From Dactylosporangium roseum (GTDB lineage Bacteria; Actinomycetota; Actinomycetes; Mycobacteriales; Micromonosporaceae), in NCBI RefSeq assembly GCF_025264685.1, contig NZ_CP073721.1:3091001-3155000 (forward strand): a stretch of 64,000 nt of DNA, in the 5' to 3' direction. Under the pieces are notes generated by a model. That model did not search any database. It was given only the letters and a program-made list of their open reading frames with translations, and had not been told where the DNA came from. Position numbers and translations under genes: made by a program. Below, in pieces: positions 27,047 to 35,502 of this stretch; positions within the stretch are counted from its first letter, which is position 1, and each line of letters opens with the position of its first letter.

Positions 27047-27094
27047 TCAAGAGGTAGTCTTGTGGCCGTCCGGGTTTGTGGTGGAGGAGATCCG

Positions 27095-27739
27095 ATGGTG
27101 ATCGAGCGGCGTCCGTTGCGCGACCAGATCAGGGAGGAAGTGCTGAAACGCCTGGCTCGTGGTGACTTCGCCGCTGGCGAGGAGATCAACCTGTCGGCGC
27201 TCGCCGACGAGCTGGGGGTCAGCCGGACTCCCCTGCGGGAAGCGCTGATCGCCATGGCGGGTGAGCGAATCCTGGAGAACGATCAGGGGCGTGGCTTCCG
27301 CTTCGCCCCGGTCAGTCGTCGGGAGTACCGCGAGCTCTGCGTGATATTGGCCGCCCTGGAGTCGCTGGCCCTGGAGTTGTCCGACCCAGCCCATCTCAGG
27401 CGTATAGCACCCGAGTTGCTCCGGCTGGCGCAGGAGTTCCCTGACACGGTCGCTGAGCAAGGCGTTGTCGATTCCCACGACGACGTATGGCACGACCTGC
27501 TGCTGAGCGGCTGCACCAACGATCGGCTCCTCGACCTCATCACCGGGGTCAAGGCCGGTATGCGCCGCTATGCTCACCTGGCCGTAGCCGACGAGGCACC
27601 GCTGCGGCGCGACGCCTCGGAGCACGCCACCATCGCCCGCCACCTGCTCGACGCCGACCTGCAAGGCGCCGTTGTCGTGCTCCGGGCCAACTGGGCCAAC
27701 GGCATGGAGCGAATGCTCGAACTCATCCCTGAGTCGTGA
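27095..27739 (+). CDS. GntR-family (FadR/FCD type) transcriptional regulator
   Basis: A 214-residue regulator. The N-terminal winged helix spans about residues 1-70 with the signature LADELGVSRTPLREALIAM; the C-terminal ~135 residues are all-helical with spaced His/Asp residues (DDVWHDLL, EHATIARHLL) like an FCD ligand domain that binds a metal and a small organic acid or sugar acid. ATG 27095 is preceded by GGAGGA; an in-frame GTG 33 bp upstream lacks such a site. Divergent from the GH42/GcvP/ABC operon and next to paired repeats, so it most likely represses that operon and itself. Confidence 0.9.
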   Translation: MVIERRPLRDQIREEVLKRLARGDFAAGEEINLSALADELGVSRTPLREALIAMAGERILENDQGRGFRFAPVSRREYRELCVILAALESLALELSDPAHLRRIAPELLRLAQEFPDTVAEQGVVDSHDDVWHDLLLSGCTNDRLLDLITGVKAGMRRYAHLAVADEAPLRRDASEHATIARHLLDADLQGAVVVLRANWANGMERMLELIPES

Positions 27740-27857
27740 CGTCGTCGCCGACGTGCCGGCACCCGACGGCCTCACGGGGATCAGGGCTGTCGCCGGCATG
27801 CAATGCCTGACACGCGGAGGCCGGTGGGTCCTTCGCTGTGTGTGTCCGGCCGTGCAT

Positions 27858-27898
27858 CGCCTCGGTCACGCCGACCGGCGGTCGGCGTGACCGAGGCG
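27858..27898. terminator. Bidirectional terminator
   Basis: Perfect 19-bp inverted repeat (CGCCTCGGTCACGCCGACC and its complement) around a 3-base loop, between the convergent GntR and protease genes. It lacks a clear T-run but has a very stable stem. Confidence 0.8.
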
Positions 27899-27977
27899 CT
27901 CGTTGCTCGGTTGGGCCGTGTTGGCCATGGTGTTCGTTCCGTTCAGCAGCCGGATTCATGATCCGCTGCTGGCGTGC

Positions 27978-29186
27978 CTACCCGGCGAGCAGGTTCACGC
28001 CCCAACGGCTCAGCGCACGGGTGATCGGTTCGTGGATCATCCCGCAGCCGCTGTTCGGGCCGCCGCTGAGGATGCCGTAGGCGGTAGATCCGTAGTAGAC
28101 GCCGCTGCCGCTGTCGCCGGCCGCGACGCAGGTGGTGCTCCAGGTCATGCCGGTCAGGGTTCGATCCGGGTACGACACCGTGGCGTTGGTGGAGGTGACT
28201 TGCCCGCAGGTGTAGCCGGTGGTGGAGCCCTGCTTGCAGACGTACTGCCCGACGTAGTCGCGGCTGTAGGAGCGGATCGAGGTCTGCGGATACACCCAGC
28301 CGCGGGGCTGCCACCACGACGAGTCCTCGACGCGCACCAGCGCCGAGTCGCCGTAGTAGCCGAAGTCGTAGTCAACGGCGTAGCCCACGTACTGATAACC
28401 GTAGCTGTACGTGGGCACGTCGAAGTACGAGCCCATTTCCGCGCAGTGTCCCGCGGTGAGCATGTAGTACGACGAACCGGAGTAGGTCATGAACGCGCTG
28501 GTGCACCGTCCGCCGCCCATGTAGATGGCGAGACCGGACCGCAGGGGCGGATCACACGAGTACTGACCGCCGCAGTACCGCGGCACGGAGGGGCTGTCGT
28601 AGGTACCGTGACTGATCGCGCCACCGAACTGCCGCTCGGCCCACGCGACGGCCTGCCGCTGCGCTTCGGTGAGCGCGACACCCTTGGGGGCGTCCAACCG
28701 CACGGTGTTGCCGCGCACGTCGATGACGGCCTGCAGGCCGCTGGTGGCGCCGCGGTTCGCCTCGGCCAATCGCTTGCCGAGTGACTCGGAGATCCGGTCC
28801 AGGTCGTCGGCGCTGCGCTGTACCGTCACGGTGGTGGTGTCGGTCAGCCGCTGCGCGGCAGCCTGGCTGCCGACCTCCGGGGCGGATCGGGCGCCGACGA
28901 CGGCGACCGTGAGCCGGCCCGCGTGGTCATGGTCGATCCATGCGCCACCGAAACGGGAGCCCAGCGTCGTCCGTAGCCGATCCGCGAGGGCGGCCTGCGT
29001 GTCCTGCCGGGCGATGCGGCGGCGGGCCTCCGCCGCCGTGATCCGCGCGTCGTTCGCGAGCTGTGACGCGGCAGCGTCCGCCGCTTCGCCGAGCGGGGCG
29101 GGTGGGGTCGCGGACGCTGGCTGGACGGTTACCAGCGTGAGTCCCAGTGCGATGACGAGGGAGTTGATGAGTTGTCGTCGCTTCAC
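27978..29186 (-). CDS. Secreted S1E (alpha-lytic/streptogrisin-type) serine protease
   Basis: A 402-residue pre-pro-protease. A signal peptide (LINSLVIALGLTLVTVQPASA) is followed by a ~160-residue pro-region of the alpha-lytic type and a chymotrypsin-fold domain. The triad is visible: His in LTAGHCAE, Asp in GDSALVRVED, Ser in AAGDSGSGVYYG. Paired cysteines around the His and the Ser fit the usual disulfides. GTG 29186 follows GGGAGG. It is an extracellular digestive protease matured by pro-peptide folding. It stands alone, with a palindrome and a G-rich run upstream. Confidence 0.93.
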   Translation of the reverse strand: MKRRQLINSLVIALGLTLVTVQPASATPPAPLGEAADAAASQLANDARITAAEARRRIARQDTQAALADRLRTTLGSRFGGAWIDHDHAGRLTVAVVGARSAPEVGSQAAAQRLTDTTTVTVQRSADDLDRISESLGKRLAEANRGATSGLQAVIDVRGNTVRLDAPKGVALTEAQRQAVAWAERQFGGAISHGTYDSPSVPRYCGGQYSCDPPLRSGLAIYMGGGRCTSAFMTYSGSSYYMLTAGHCAEMGSYFDVPTYSYGYQYVGYAVDYDFGYYGDSALVRVEDSSWWQPRGWVYPQTSIRSYSRDYVGQYVCKQGSTTGYTCGQVTSTNATVSYPDRTLTGMTWSTTCVAAGDSGSGVYYGSTAYGILSGGPNSGCGMIHEPITRALSRWGVNLLAG

Positions 29187-29266
29187 GGAACCTCCCTTGA
29201 GTTGGGTGGAGCCCGGCGCCGATGCCTGGGGGTGACCCGTCCCGTCGACGGGTCGGAACTCGTCGT

Positions 29267-29300
29267 GCCGGGGCGGGGCGGGGCGGGGCCGGGGGTCGGG
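29267..29300 (+). repeat. G-quadruplex-type G-run array
   Basis: Five consecutive runs of four or more G separated by one or two C, on the plus strand, about 80-115 bp upstream of the protease start (template strand for that gene). It fits the G4 sequence rule with very short loops. Confidence 0.6.
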
Positions 29301-29393
29301 TGCGGCCGTCGATCGAGACGGCGTTGTACGCCGCGGTCAAGCTGCCGTTGTATCGGGCTCTATCGATGCGGCTGCCTGTAGAATGTCACATGT

Positions 29394-29415
29394 CACATCG
29401 TTGTGCAACGATGTG
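29394..29415. promoter_or_regulatory. Palindromic operator-like site
   Basis: CACATCGTTG and its exact complement CAACGATGTG separated by two bases, about 210 bp upstream of the protease gene. The left side overlaps a GTCACATGTCACAT repeat. Size and symmetry fit a dimeric repressor site; the cognate regulator is unknown. Confidence 0.45.
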
Positions 29416-29564
29416 TGGACCGGCCACCGCCACGGCACTGGCGGGTGCGTCCGCTCCTCGCTCGTGGAGCACCGGACCAGCGTCGGACACTGCCGGGCGG
29501 CGGATACGGCGGGCTCGCGCTCCGCGAGGCGTCGCGGCCACCGTCCGCGACGGTGACCCGCGGC

Positions 29565-29705
29565 TCAGCTCGTCCGGGCCATCAGCAGGACGGTGATCTG
29601 TGGTGCCAGTTGTGGCCGGCCCAGGTGGAAGCCTTGTCCCGTGTCGCAGCCGAGTTCCAGGAGCCGCTGAGCCTGGGCCGCGGTTTCGATGCCCTCAGCG
29701 TCGCC
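29565..29705 (-). pseudogene. C-terminal remnant of an EAL (c-di-GMP phosphodiesterase) domain
   Basis: Minus-strand translation gives AEGIETAAQAQRLLELGCDT then GQGFHLGRPQLA before a stop at 29565, the exact end block of EAL domains. Nothing upstream in this frame continues the domain: within about 15 residues the sequence switches to the methyltransferase relic. The catalytic EAL motif itself is absent, so this fragment is inactive. Confidence 0.7.
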
Positions 29706-30075
29706 GTGCGGCCGAGCGGCTCCGGTGTGGCGATACCCGCACTACTAGGTCCGCGCCGATGCGATGGCCCGGTGCGGTGACGAACGGTTCCGCGCACAGC
29801 GCGTCCGCTGCCCGGACTGACCGCTGCCCGGAACCGGCGCACGATCCCCGCCGGATCATCGGCGTCCGGCACGAGAGCACGATCTCGTCCGGACGGCGTA
29901 CATCGCCCAGCATGGCGTCGGCGTGCGGGTTGCCCGCCAGGATCGCACGGCTGTGCGCCACCGCGACCGGACCGATGTCGACATACATGACCCGGGCATC
30001 CGGGTTCGTTTGCTGCGCCACCTCGTGCACGTTGGCGAGGTCGGAACCCCACCAGCTCCGCGGGCGCCGGCCCGG
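29706..30075 (-). pseudogene. Remnant of a DUF574-type S-adenosylmethionine methyltransferase
   Basis: One minus-strand frame reads MHEVAQQTNPDARVMYVDIG then PVAVAHSRAILAGNPHADAM, matching the cofactor-binding core of actinobacterial SAM-methyltransferases of the DUF574 family (normally NVHEVAQ and YVDNDPVVLAHA). The N-terminal ~90 residues are missing, and beyond RRPDEIVLSC the homologous sequence moves to another frame (DDPAGIVRRFRAAVSPGS). It is a truncated, frameshifted relic, abutting the EAL fragment. Confidence 0.7.
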
Positions 30076-30129
30076 ATGACCGTCCCCACCGGACAGACGC
30101 GGGCACGAGACGTCCCTCAGGACGGCGTA

Positions 30130-31320
30130 CTACGCGGGCGAGGGTGGGGCGTCGAGTTCTTCCCCGAGCGTGGCGGCCTCGGCATCCGCCGCGGTCGCCT
30201 TGTCGGTCTGATCGAGCTGCCCCAGACAGGCGGCCAGGGCGAGCAGGGCACGACGCAGGTCTCGTTCGGCTCGACGGACCCTTTCCTGCGCCGCCTCCAC
30301 TTCCTGGCGGTGCCGCTTCCACAGATAGGCGGAGTCATAGCGAGGGTCGTCGTCCCAGTCGTCTTCGGCCTCCACGGCCCGGTGCCGCTCTCGTGCGATG
30401 TGCACGCGTGCGCGGTGTCGTTTCACCGCTTGGTTGCTGGCGGCGAGGGCCTTCTTCGGATGGCCCGACGTCAACAGGCGGACGCCGAAGTTGTGCCAGA
30501 TATCAGCCAGCCCACCGTAACCGTCGTCGCGCCGCAGCCGTGACCATGCATCGGCGATGACCGCACATGCCTCCTCGGCCCGTCCGCTGCGGGCCAGCCG
30601 GTCGCTGAGCTCGTCCACCGTTTGGGCGAACTGGTACCGCGAGTCGTTGCGTCCACGCCAATACGCGAGAACCTCGACCGTCACGTCGGCCGCCTCGGTG
30701 ACCCGGCCGACCCGGTCGAGCTGCTCCGCATAGGTGGTCAACGCGTGGCAGAGCTCGAGGTCGACAGCATCGCCGCCGGCACGCTCCAGCCGGCCACGGA
30801 TCTCCGCGACCGCCGCCGCCGACGATGCCACCGCCTCCTCGCGGCGGCCGAGCCGGGACAAGAGCAGGGTTCGCCACTCCCTTGCCTCCCTGGACGCCAC
30901 CTGCTCGGATCGATGCCGGTCGGTGACAAGCTGCTCGTTGACGACGGCCAGCGCCTCCTCGTAGCGCCCGTCGTCGACGAGGTTGCCGCGGAGCGCGGCC
31001 ATCGTCTCGGTCATCGTGTCGGTGAACGCGCCCGGCCGCAGCGCGTCCAACTCCCGGTACGCCACAAGTTCTTCCCGGCGTGTGAGCGCGGCGAGGTCGT
31101 CCCAGCCCAACTCCGTCAGCAGTTCGGCGAGCCGGCGCAACGACTCCGGCAACGCGGCCGTGGACCGCTCATCGGCCTCGCGTGTCCGCTCGATCTGCGC
31201 CAACTTCTCGAGCGCCCACCTCAGCGTCTTGTCCGGCCGGACCAGACCGCGGTATCGCCTCTCGTCCACCGGGCGCTTGAGCATCTCCCGACCGACCACC
31301 TCGAAAACTTGCTCGGGCAT
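30130..31320 (-). CDS. TPR-repeat protein of unknown role
   Basis: A 396-residue all-helical protein with several degenerate tetratricopeptide repeats between about residues 60 and 300 (for example RGNLVDDGRYEEALAVVNEQ and LADIWHNFGVRLLTSGHPKK), preceded by a basic N-terminal segment and followed by a charged coiled-coil-like stretch (HRQEVEAAQERVRRAERDLR). No enzymatic motif, no signal peptide. Such proteins usually scaffold or regulate. ATG 31320 is chosen because the family-like sequence begins there; no good ribosome site is visible and the mRNA might be leaderless. No informative neighbours. Confidence 0.65.
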   Translation of the reverse strand: MPEQVFEVVGREMLKRPVDERRYRGLVRPDKTLRWALEKLAQIERTREADERSTAALPESLRRLAELLTELGWDDLAALTRREELVAYRELDALRPGAFTDTMTETMAALRGNLVDDGRYEEALAVVNEQLVTDRHRSEQVASREAREWRTLLLSRLGRREEAVASSAAAVAEIRGRLERAGGDAVDLELCHALTTYAEQLDRVGRVTEAADVTVEVLAYWRGRNDSRYQFAQTVDELSDRLARSGRAEEACAVIADAWSRLRRDDGYGGLADIWHNFGVRLLTSGHPKKALAASNQAVKRHRARVHIARERHRAVEAEDDWDDDPRYDSAYLWKRHRQEVEAAQERVRRAERDLRRALLALAACLGQLDQTDKATAADAEAATLGEELDAPPSPA

Positions 31321-31496
31321 CACAGTTGGATAGCACATCCCCGTACTCGGACGCACGCCAATAGTGACGTGACCGGGTGGCCTTCACGATGAGCGGTCCA
31401 CCATGGCCGGCCGGTGCGGCGCAGCTTCCACAGCACGTGTGACCCGCCGCCCGCGCGGGTAGCGGGGCGCTCGATGCGCGGGCGCGCGGGTACCGC

Positions 31497-31716
31497 CCCA
31501 CTGGGGGTTCGCGCTGCTGCTGCTCGCCCTGTCCAGGGCCGCGCTGCCCGTTCTGGGCCTGCTGGTGCTGCGGGTGTTCGACGCCGCGGGCCTGCCGCCG
31601 GCGCGACGGAGGCAGCGCTCCTGCTCGTCGCCTTCCCGCTCGCCGCGCTGCTGGCCTGCGCGCAGGTGGTGCTGTTCGTGCTCTGGCTCGCCTACTGGAC
31701 GTACACCATCGTCTGA
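31497..31716 (+). pseudogene. Possible frameshifted small membrane protein
   Basis: Two frames each encode hydrophobic helices that would join into one three-helix protein: WGFALLLLALSRAALPVLGL in one frame, then after a shift near 31600 LLLVAFPLAALLACAQVVLF with a stop at 31714-31716. No start codon precedes the first part in its frame. It is either a decayed membrane gene or coincidence of GC-rich sequence; the family is not recognised. Confidence 0.3.
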
Positions 31717-32300
31717 GGCCCGGTTCACCCGGGCCGGGACGGGTGGCGAGCCGTGGGTAGTTCGCCGTGCGTCCACGCGGCCCGGGGCCTCGATGACCGT
31801 ATAGGAACGACGCCCGGCACCGGTGCGCGGCCGATACATGTGCCGTCACCGCATGAATACCGCCGGCCGGGTGTCCCGGACCGCGAGGGCGACGAGGTAC
31901 GCATCGCCGGCGCCCATCGGCCGGCGGCGATGCGGGAGCCTGCTTCCGAGAACCAGACGCCACGAATTGCATGTCCACGCAGATCGTCGGCGTCTATGTC
32001 ACCCCCGGTTTCGGGGATGATGTAGTAACCGCCGCGATCCGGTGGGCACGGCAGGAGGAAGAACTGGAGTACCGAGGCGTCGGTTGACCCATCCGCTCAT
32101 GCCGGGCACAAGGCCCGTCCCGCCTCAGACTAAGCGGTGCGCTGGCCTGCGACAGGTGTACCCCATGCTCACCGACGGGCGGTGCCCAAGCTGGCGAACA
32201 TCGAGACCGGTGAGATCTCGATCGCGCCGAAACTCAGCGACGTCTAGGGGCCGTCCTGCCGACTATGAAGTAGTTCGCTCCGCCTGTTTACTTGGCATCG
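31717..32300. other. Gap without a supportable gene
   Basis: About 580 bp. Short frames on both strands have no recognisable motifs. A 37-codon frame near 31930-32085 ending WARQEEELEYRGVG has plausible coding texture but no ribosome site and is not called. Confidence 0.4.
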
Positions 32301-32900
32301 ATGTACTACAATGGCAGCATCATGTGGGCACGGCTGGTGGAGTCCGAGGAGTACACGTACGGTACTTGGAGCTATCGGGGCTACCGCACGATCCCGCTGA
32401 GCGACCCGGTGCCCCTGGCGCCACACCCTGTCGACGCGTTCCAGGGCACCGCGACGTGCAACCGCTGCGGCACCGCGATACTGATCCGCGTCCCCCGTCC
32501 GATCGGCCTCGGCTCCCGCCTGGCCCGGTACCCGCTCCAGGTCACGATACTGTCGGCATTCGTTGCCCTGGTCGCCACCTGCGCCGTCCTGCTCTTCACA
32601 GTGGAGGACCCGGACACCACCGTCCTGCTGTGGATGCTCATCGTGTTCTTCGGCTTGCTCGTGCCTACCCTCGGAGCGGGCAACGTCCCATCTGGCTCGC
32701 CCAGCCCGGGCCGCGCACCGACCCGGCCCGCACCGCGTCGCAGTCTGGTGGTGGCCCTCGCCGTGGCCTTGTCGAAGGCTGGTGGGCGCCCGCCGTGGCT
32801 GCCCTTGGCGGCGCGGCGGGCGACCTGGTCCGACCGCTCCGGGATGGTGCGGCGGATCCGCCGCTGCCGTAGCGCGTGGCGGGTCGAGTCGTGCGCATAG
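32301..32900 (+). CDS. Small membrane protein with a CxxC motif, unknown function
   Basis: From ATG 32301 the frame gives ~199 residues. Residues 1-65 are polar with one CNRCG pair (half of a zinc ribbon), followed by two hydrophobic helices (VTILSAFVALVATCAVLLFT and LWMLIVFFGLLVPTLG). The remaining ~90 residues are arginine- and proline-rich and look like read-through of GC-rich DNA, so the true gene may be shorter or frameshifted near 32690. An alternative ATG at 32322 is possible. Not recognised. It lies alone upstream of the ferritin-like gene. Confidence 0.45.
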   Translation: MYYNGSIMWARLVESEEYTYGTWSYRGYRTIPLSDPVPLAPHPVDAFQGTATCNRCGTAILIRVPRPIGLGSRLARYPLQVTILSAFVALVATCAVLLFTVEDPDTTVLLWMLIVFFGLLVPTLGAGNVPSGSPSPGRAPTRPAPRRSLVVALAVALSKAGGRPPWLPLAARRATWSDRSGMVRRIRRCRSAWRVESCA

Positions 32901-33116
32901 CCGCCGCCCGCTCAAGACCGACCGATACGACAGCGCGCCGCACACATGCTTCTGCCGGGCGTGCCGCGTAGAGCGTCGACGGAAGCTACGCCACACGCTC
33001 CGAAGGGTCAGTTCGTGGCCGAACGCGGGTGAAGACGGTGGTGCCCTGCGCCGATCTGGAGGTCCGGCCGGTTTGCGAGGCGTTCTCGGGGAACCGGCTG
33101 TCTGCCGGAGTCGCCA

Positions 33117-33172
33117 GGTCCGGATCGAGATCCGGATCTGGATCCGATCCGGATTCAGGTCCGGATCTCACC
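33117..33172. repeat. Cluster of TCCGGAT palindromic repeats
   Basis: Four copies of TCCGGAT and interleaved GATCC motifs within ~55 bp, ending ~35 bp before the ferritin-like gene start. The core is self-complementary, so the region can form alternative hairpins in the mRNA leader or act as a multi-site operator. Confidence 0.6.
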
Positions 33173-33204
33173 ACGATTTCACCGATTTCCAAGGAGTAGG
33201 CGAC

Positions 33205-34188
33205 ATGGCGACTGTCCGAGAGAAGGTCATTCAGTATCTGCAAGACGCGCGCGCGGCGGAGTACGCCTTGACCACCCTGCTCGCCGTCAACATCGCCGTC
33301 ACTCCAGAGGGGGAGGATCGGCGGAGGCTGGAGTCGCAGCGGCGACGGTCCCGCGAGCGGGTATCCCGGGTGTCGGACCGGCTGAGTGAGCTCGGAGCTC
33401 GCCGCAGCATCCGGCACCTGGGCATGGACGTCGTCCGGGTAACCGGCGGGCAGGCCGTGGCGTTGGCGACGATACCGGTGCAACTGTTGCGTGGCCCCGG
33501 CGGTGAGGAGCGGGTGTTGAAGAACGCCCGGGACCTGTGTGCGGCCACGGCGGTGGTGGACGCCAACTATCGGGCGTTGGCTCAGATCACACGCACCTGT
33601 CGAGACAAGATCACCGAGAAGCTCGCTGTCGACCTACAGGCGGAGAGTGAGGAGATGCTGTCGGAGTGCTACGCGTCCCTGGACCGGCTCGCGGAGGCGG
33701 TGATCTCCGAGGAGGTCGACGGTGAGCCGGTCTACCAGATCGGACGTATCGGCGCGGTGCAGATGCTGAGGCTGCCGCAGTTGGGGGAGAGCCTGCACCG
33801 GCTACGAGACGAGGCCGTTGACGTGCTGCGGTTCGCCCGGCGCGGGGCCGTGCGGCAGGAGGCACAGTCCATCATCCCGGACTACGACAACCTGTCGGTG
33901 GAGCAGATCCGTGACCGGCTGGCGCGGCTGTCCCAGTCGGAGCTGTCCACCGTCGAGGCCTACGAGGCGGCGACGCTCGACCGGGTGCCGATCCTGGAGG
34001 CCATCGGGCAACTGCACGGCGCGGAGCCGTGGCCGGGGTACGACCGGATGAATGTCAGTGAGATCCGTGCCCGGCTGCGGGAGGTTGACGAGGGCCAGAT
34101 CCGCGCGGTGCTGGACTACGAGCGCGGCCACAAGGACAGGGCATCGATCCCCAACGCCCCTGAAGTCCAGGTCGCCGTTGCCGCCTGA
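33205..34188 (+). CDS. Ferritin-like helical protein with two C-terminal YDxLxVxEIxxRL repeats
   Basis: A 327-residue protein. The N-terminal ~130 residues are long helices with regular Glu/Arg/His patterning like ferritin-like or DUF892-type bundles; a second helical region follows. The C-terminus holds two copies of an actinobacterial module (YDNLSVEQIRDRLARLSQSE about residues 232-251 and YDRMNVSEIRARLREVD about 281-297), each followed by a YE-containing helix. No signal peptide. ATG 33205 has AAGGAG 8 bp upstream; the long upstream open frame is rejected. Possibly a stress or storage protein; function not established. Confidence 0.75.
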   Translation: MATVREKVIQYLQDARAAEYALTTLLAVNIAVTPEGEDRRRLESQRRRSRERVSRVSDRLSELGARRSIRHLGMDVVRVTGGQAVALATIPVQLLRGPGGEERVLKNARDLCAATAVVDANYRALAQITRTCRDKITEKLAVDLQAESEEMLSECYASLDRLAEAVISEEVDGEPVYQIGRIGAVQMLRLPQLGESLHRLRDEAVDVLRFARRGAVRQEAQSIIPDYDNLSVEQIRDRLARLSQSELSTVEAYEAATLDRVPILEAIGQLHGAEPWPGYDRMNVSEIRARLREVDEGQIRAVLDYERGHKDRASIPNAPEVQVAVAA

Positions 34189-34319
34189 CACACGCCGAGC
34201 CCGCGAAGGGCCCGCCGCTGCCGGTCCTTCCGCGGGTCGGCGGCGGTGACAACTGGCGCAGGACCGCGTTCAGGTCAGTCGAGTGATGTGGTGATACCGC
34301 GCTCCCCTCCCATAGGCCG

Positions 34320-34713
34320 TCGTGGGAGGCAGGGCTCACCACCCCGTCGTGATCGGCGACTCGGTGCTGGTCGGTCCGCACACCCATCTCAACGGCACCC
34401 ACGTCGACGACGAGGTCTTCATCGGGACGGGCGTGTCGATGTTTCCCGGCTCACGCGCCGGTACGGGTTGCGAACTGCGCATCAACAGCGTTTACATGTG
34501 AACTTCCGCCTGCGGCCGGGATCCGTGGTACCGATCGGTTGGATCGCGGCCGGCGACCCGGCCGAGCTGTTCTCGCCAGACCGGCACTACGATCTCTGGG
34601 CGGTCCAAGAACGTCTCGACTTCCCAGGCACGGTCTACGGCGTCGACCGCGGCACATCGATGCGTGAGATCATGCAACGCCAATCGCGTCGGTACGGACC
34701 GGATCACGGATAG
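34320..34713 (+). pseudogene. Gamma-carbonic-anhydrase-like (left-handed beta-helix) protein, truncated and frameshifted
   Basis: The first frame reads VVIGDSVLVGPHTHLNGTHV then FIGTGVSMFPGSRAGTG and RINSVYM, stopping at a TGA; the next frame continues VNFRLRPGSVVPIGWIAAGD and LDFPGTVYGV to 34713. Hexapeptide turns and the GWIAAGDPAELF block are typical of gamma carbonic anhydrases. One missing base near 34496 splits the gene, and the first ~60 residues are absent, so it is non-functional. Confidence 0.7.
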
Positions 34714-35079
34714 CCGCCAATCCCTTCACCACGCAGACGCGGGCGAACGCCTCCCGGTGGCCGTCGGCGACCGCCGCGAGGAGCCGGGAATCTCCCGCGG
34801 ATCCGGCGGCCGCGTCACCTACCACGACCCGCGTGTACAGCGGCTGGCCCGTGGGGAAGGGCGAGTTGGCCGATGCCCGCCGCTGGCGCTCATGGCCGTG
34901 CGGCGGTGGTCAGGGTGTGCCATACAGAGGGTCATGGGCATTGTGTGAAGGTCGCGTGACAATTCGGCGAACGGCCCGTCCGCCGGTGCCGGCCCGTCTA
35001 CGAACCGGGCCGTCGTGGCCTACGCCGGCTCGGTGAGGTGCCGGCTTTCCATGACCTCACCTCGCCGGTCGAAAATTCG
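34714..35079. other. Gap without a supportable gene
   Basis: About 365 bp of GC-rich sequence downstream of the carbonic-anhydrase relic. No frame on either strand shows family motifs or a ribosome site. Confidence 0.4.
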
Positions 35080-35418
35080 CTATCCGCGCGGCCGGAACAG
35101 CGCCAGGTGCGCACCGCCGGGGTCGGCGATCGTCACCGACGTGCCGGCCGGGCCTTCAGCGGCCGCCGCGACGACGGTGCCGCCGAGTTCGACCGCGCGA
35201 CGGGTGGCATTGTCCAGGTCGTCCACCACGACGAACGGCAGCCACCGCCCGGGCGCGTCGCCGGCGGCGATCCCGGCCCACGGGCCGTCGCCGCTGGTGA
35301 ACCAGGTCGTGTACGGGTCCGCGCCGTCGGCGGCGTCCCAGCCGAACAGGCCGGTGTAGAACGCACGAGCGGCCGCGGGGTCCGTGGTGAGCAGATCGAA
35401 CCAGATGAACGGTGCCAT
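35080..35418 (-). CDS. VOC-family (glyoxalase/bleomycin-resistance-like) protein
   Basis: A 112-residue single VOC domain built from two beta-alpha-beta-beta-beta units: WFDLLTTDPAAARAFYTGLFGW opens the first, FVVVDDLDNATRRAVELGG the second, ending with the usual DPGGAHLALFRP. Members bind a metal and act on small molecules, or sequester them. ATG 35418 follows AAGGAG, and the 70 in-frame codons upstream overlap the divergent sigma gene, so they are rejected. Divergent from the ECF sigma gene (84 bp apart), a common arrangement for sigma factors of this type. Confidence 0.85.
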   Translation of the reverse strand: MAPFIWFDLLTTDPAAARAFYTGLFGWDAADGADPYTTWFTSGDGPWAGIAAGDAPGRWLPFVVVDDLDNATRRAVELGGTVVAAAAEGPAGTSVTIADPGGAHLALFRPRG

Positions 35419-35502
35419 GACTACGGTCTCCTTCCGAAGCGGGCCCCGTGGCCCGTCACACCGTGATTGATCCCGTGTGGGTGAGCGGCTCATCGGTTCT
35501 AA

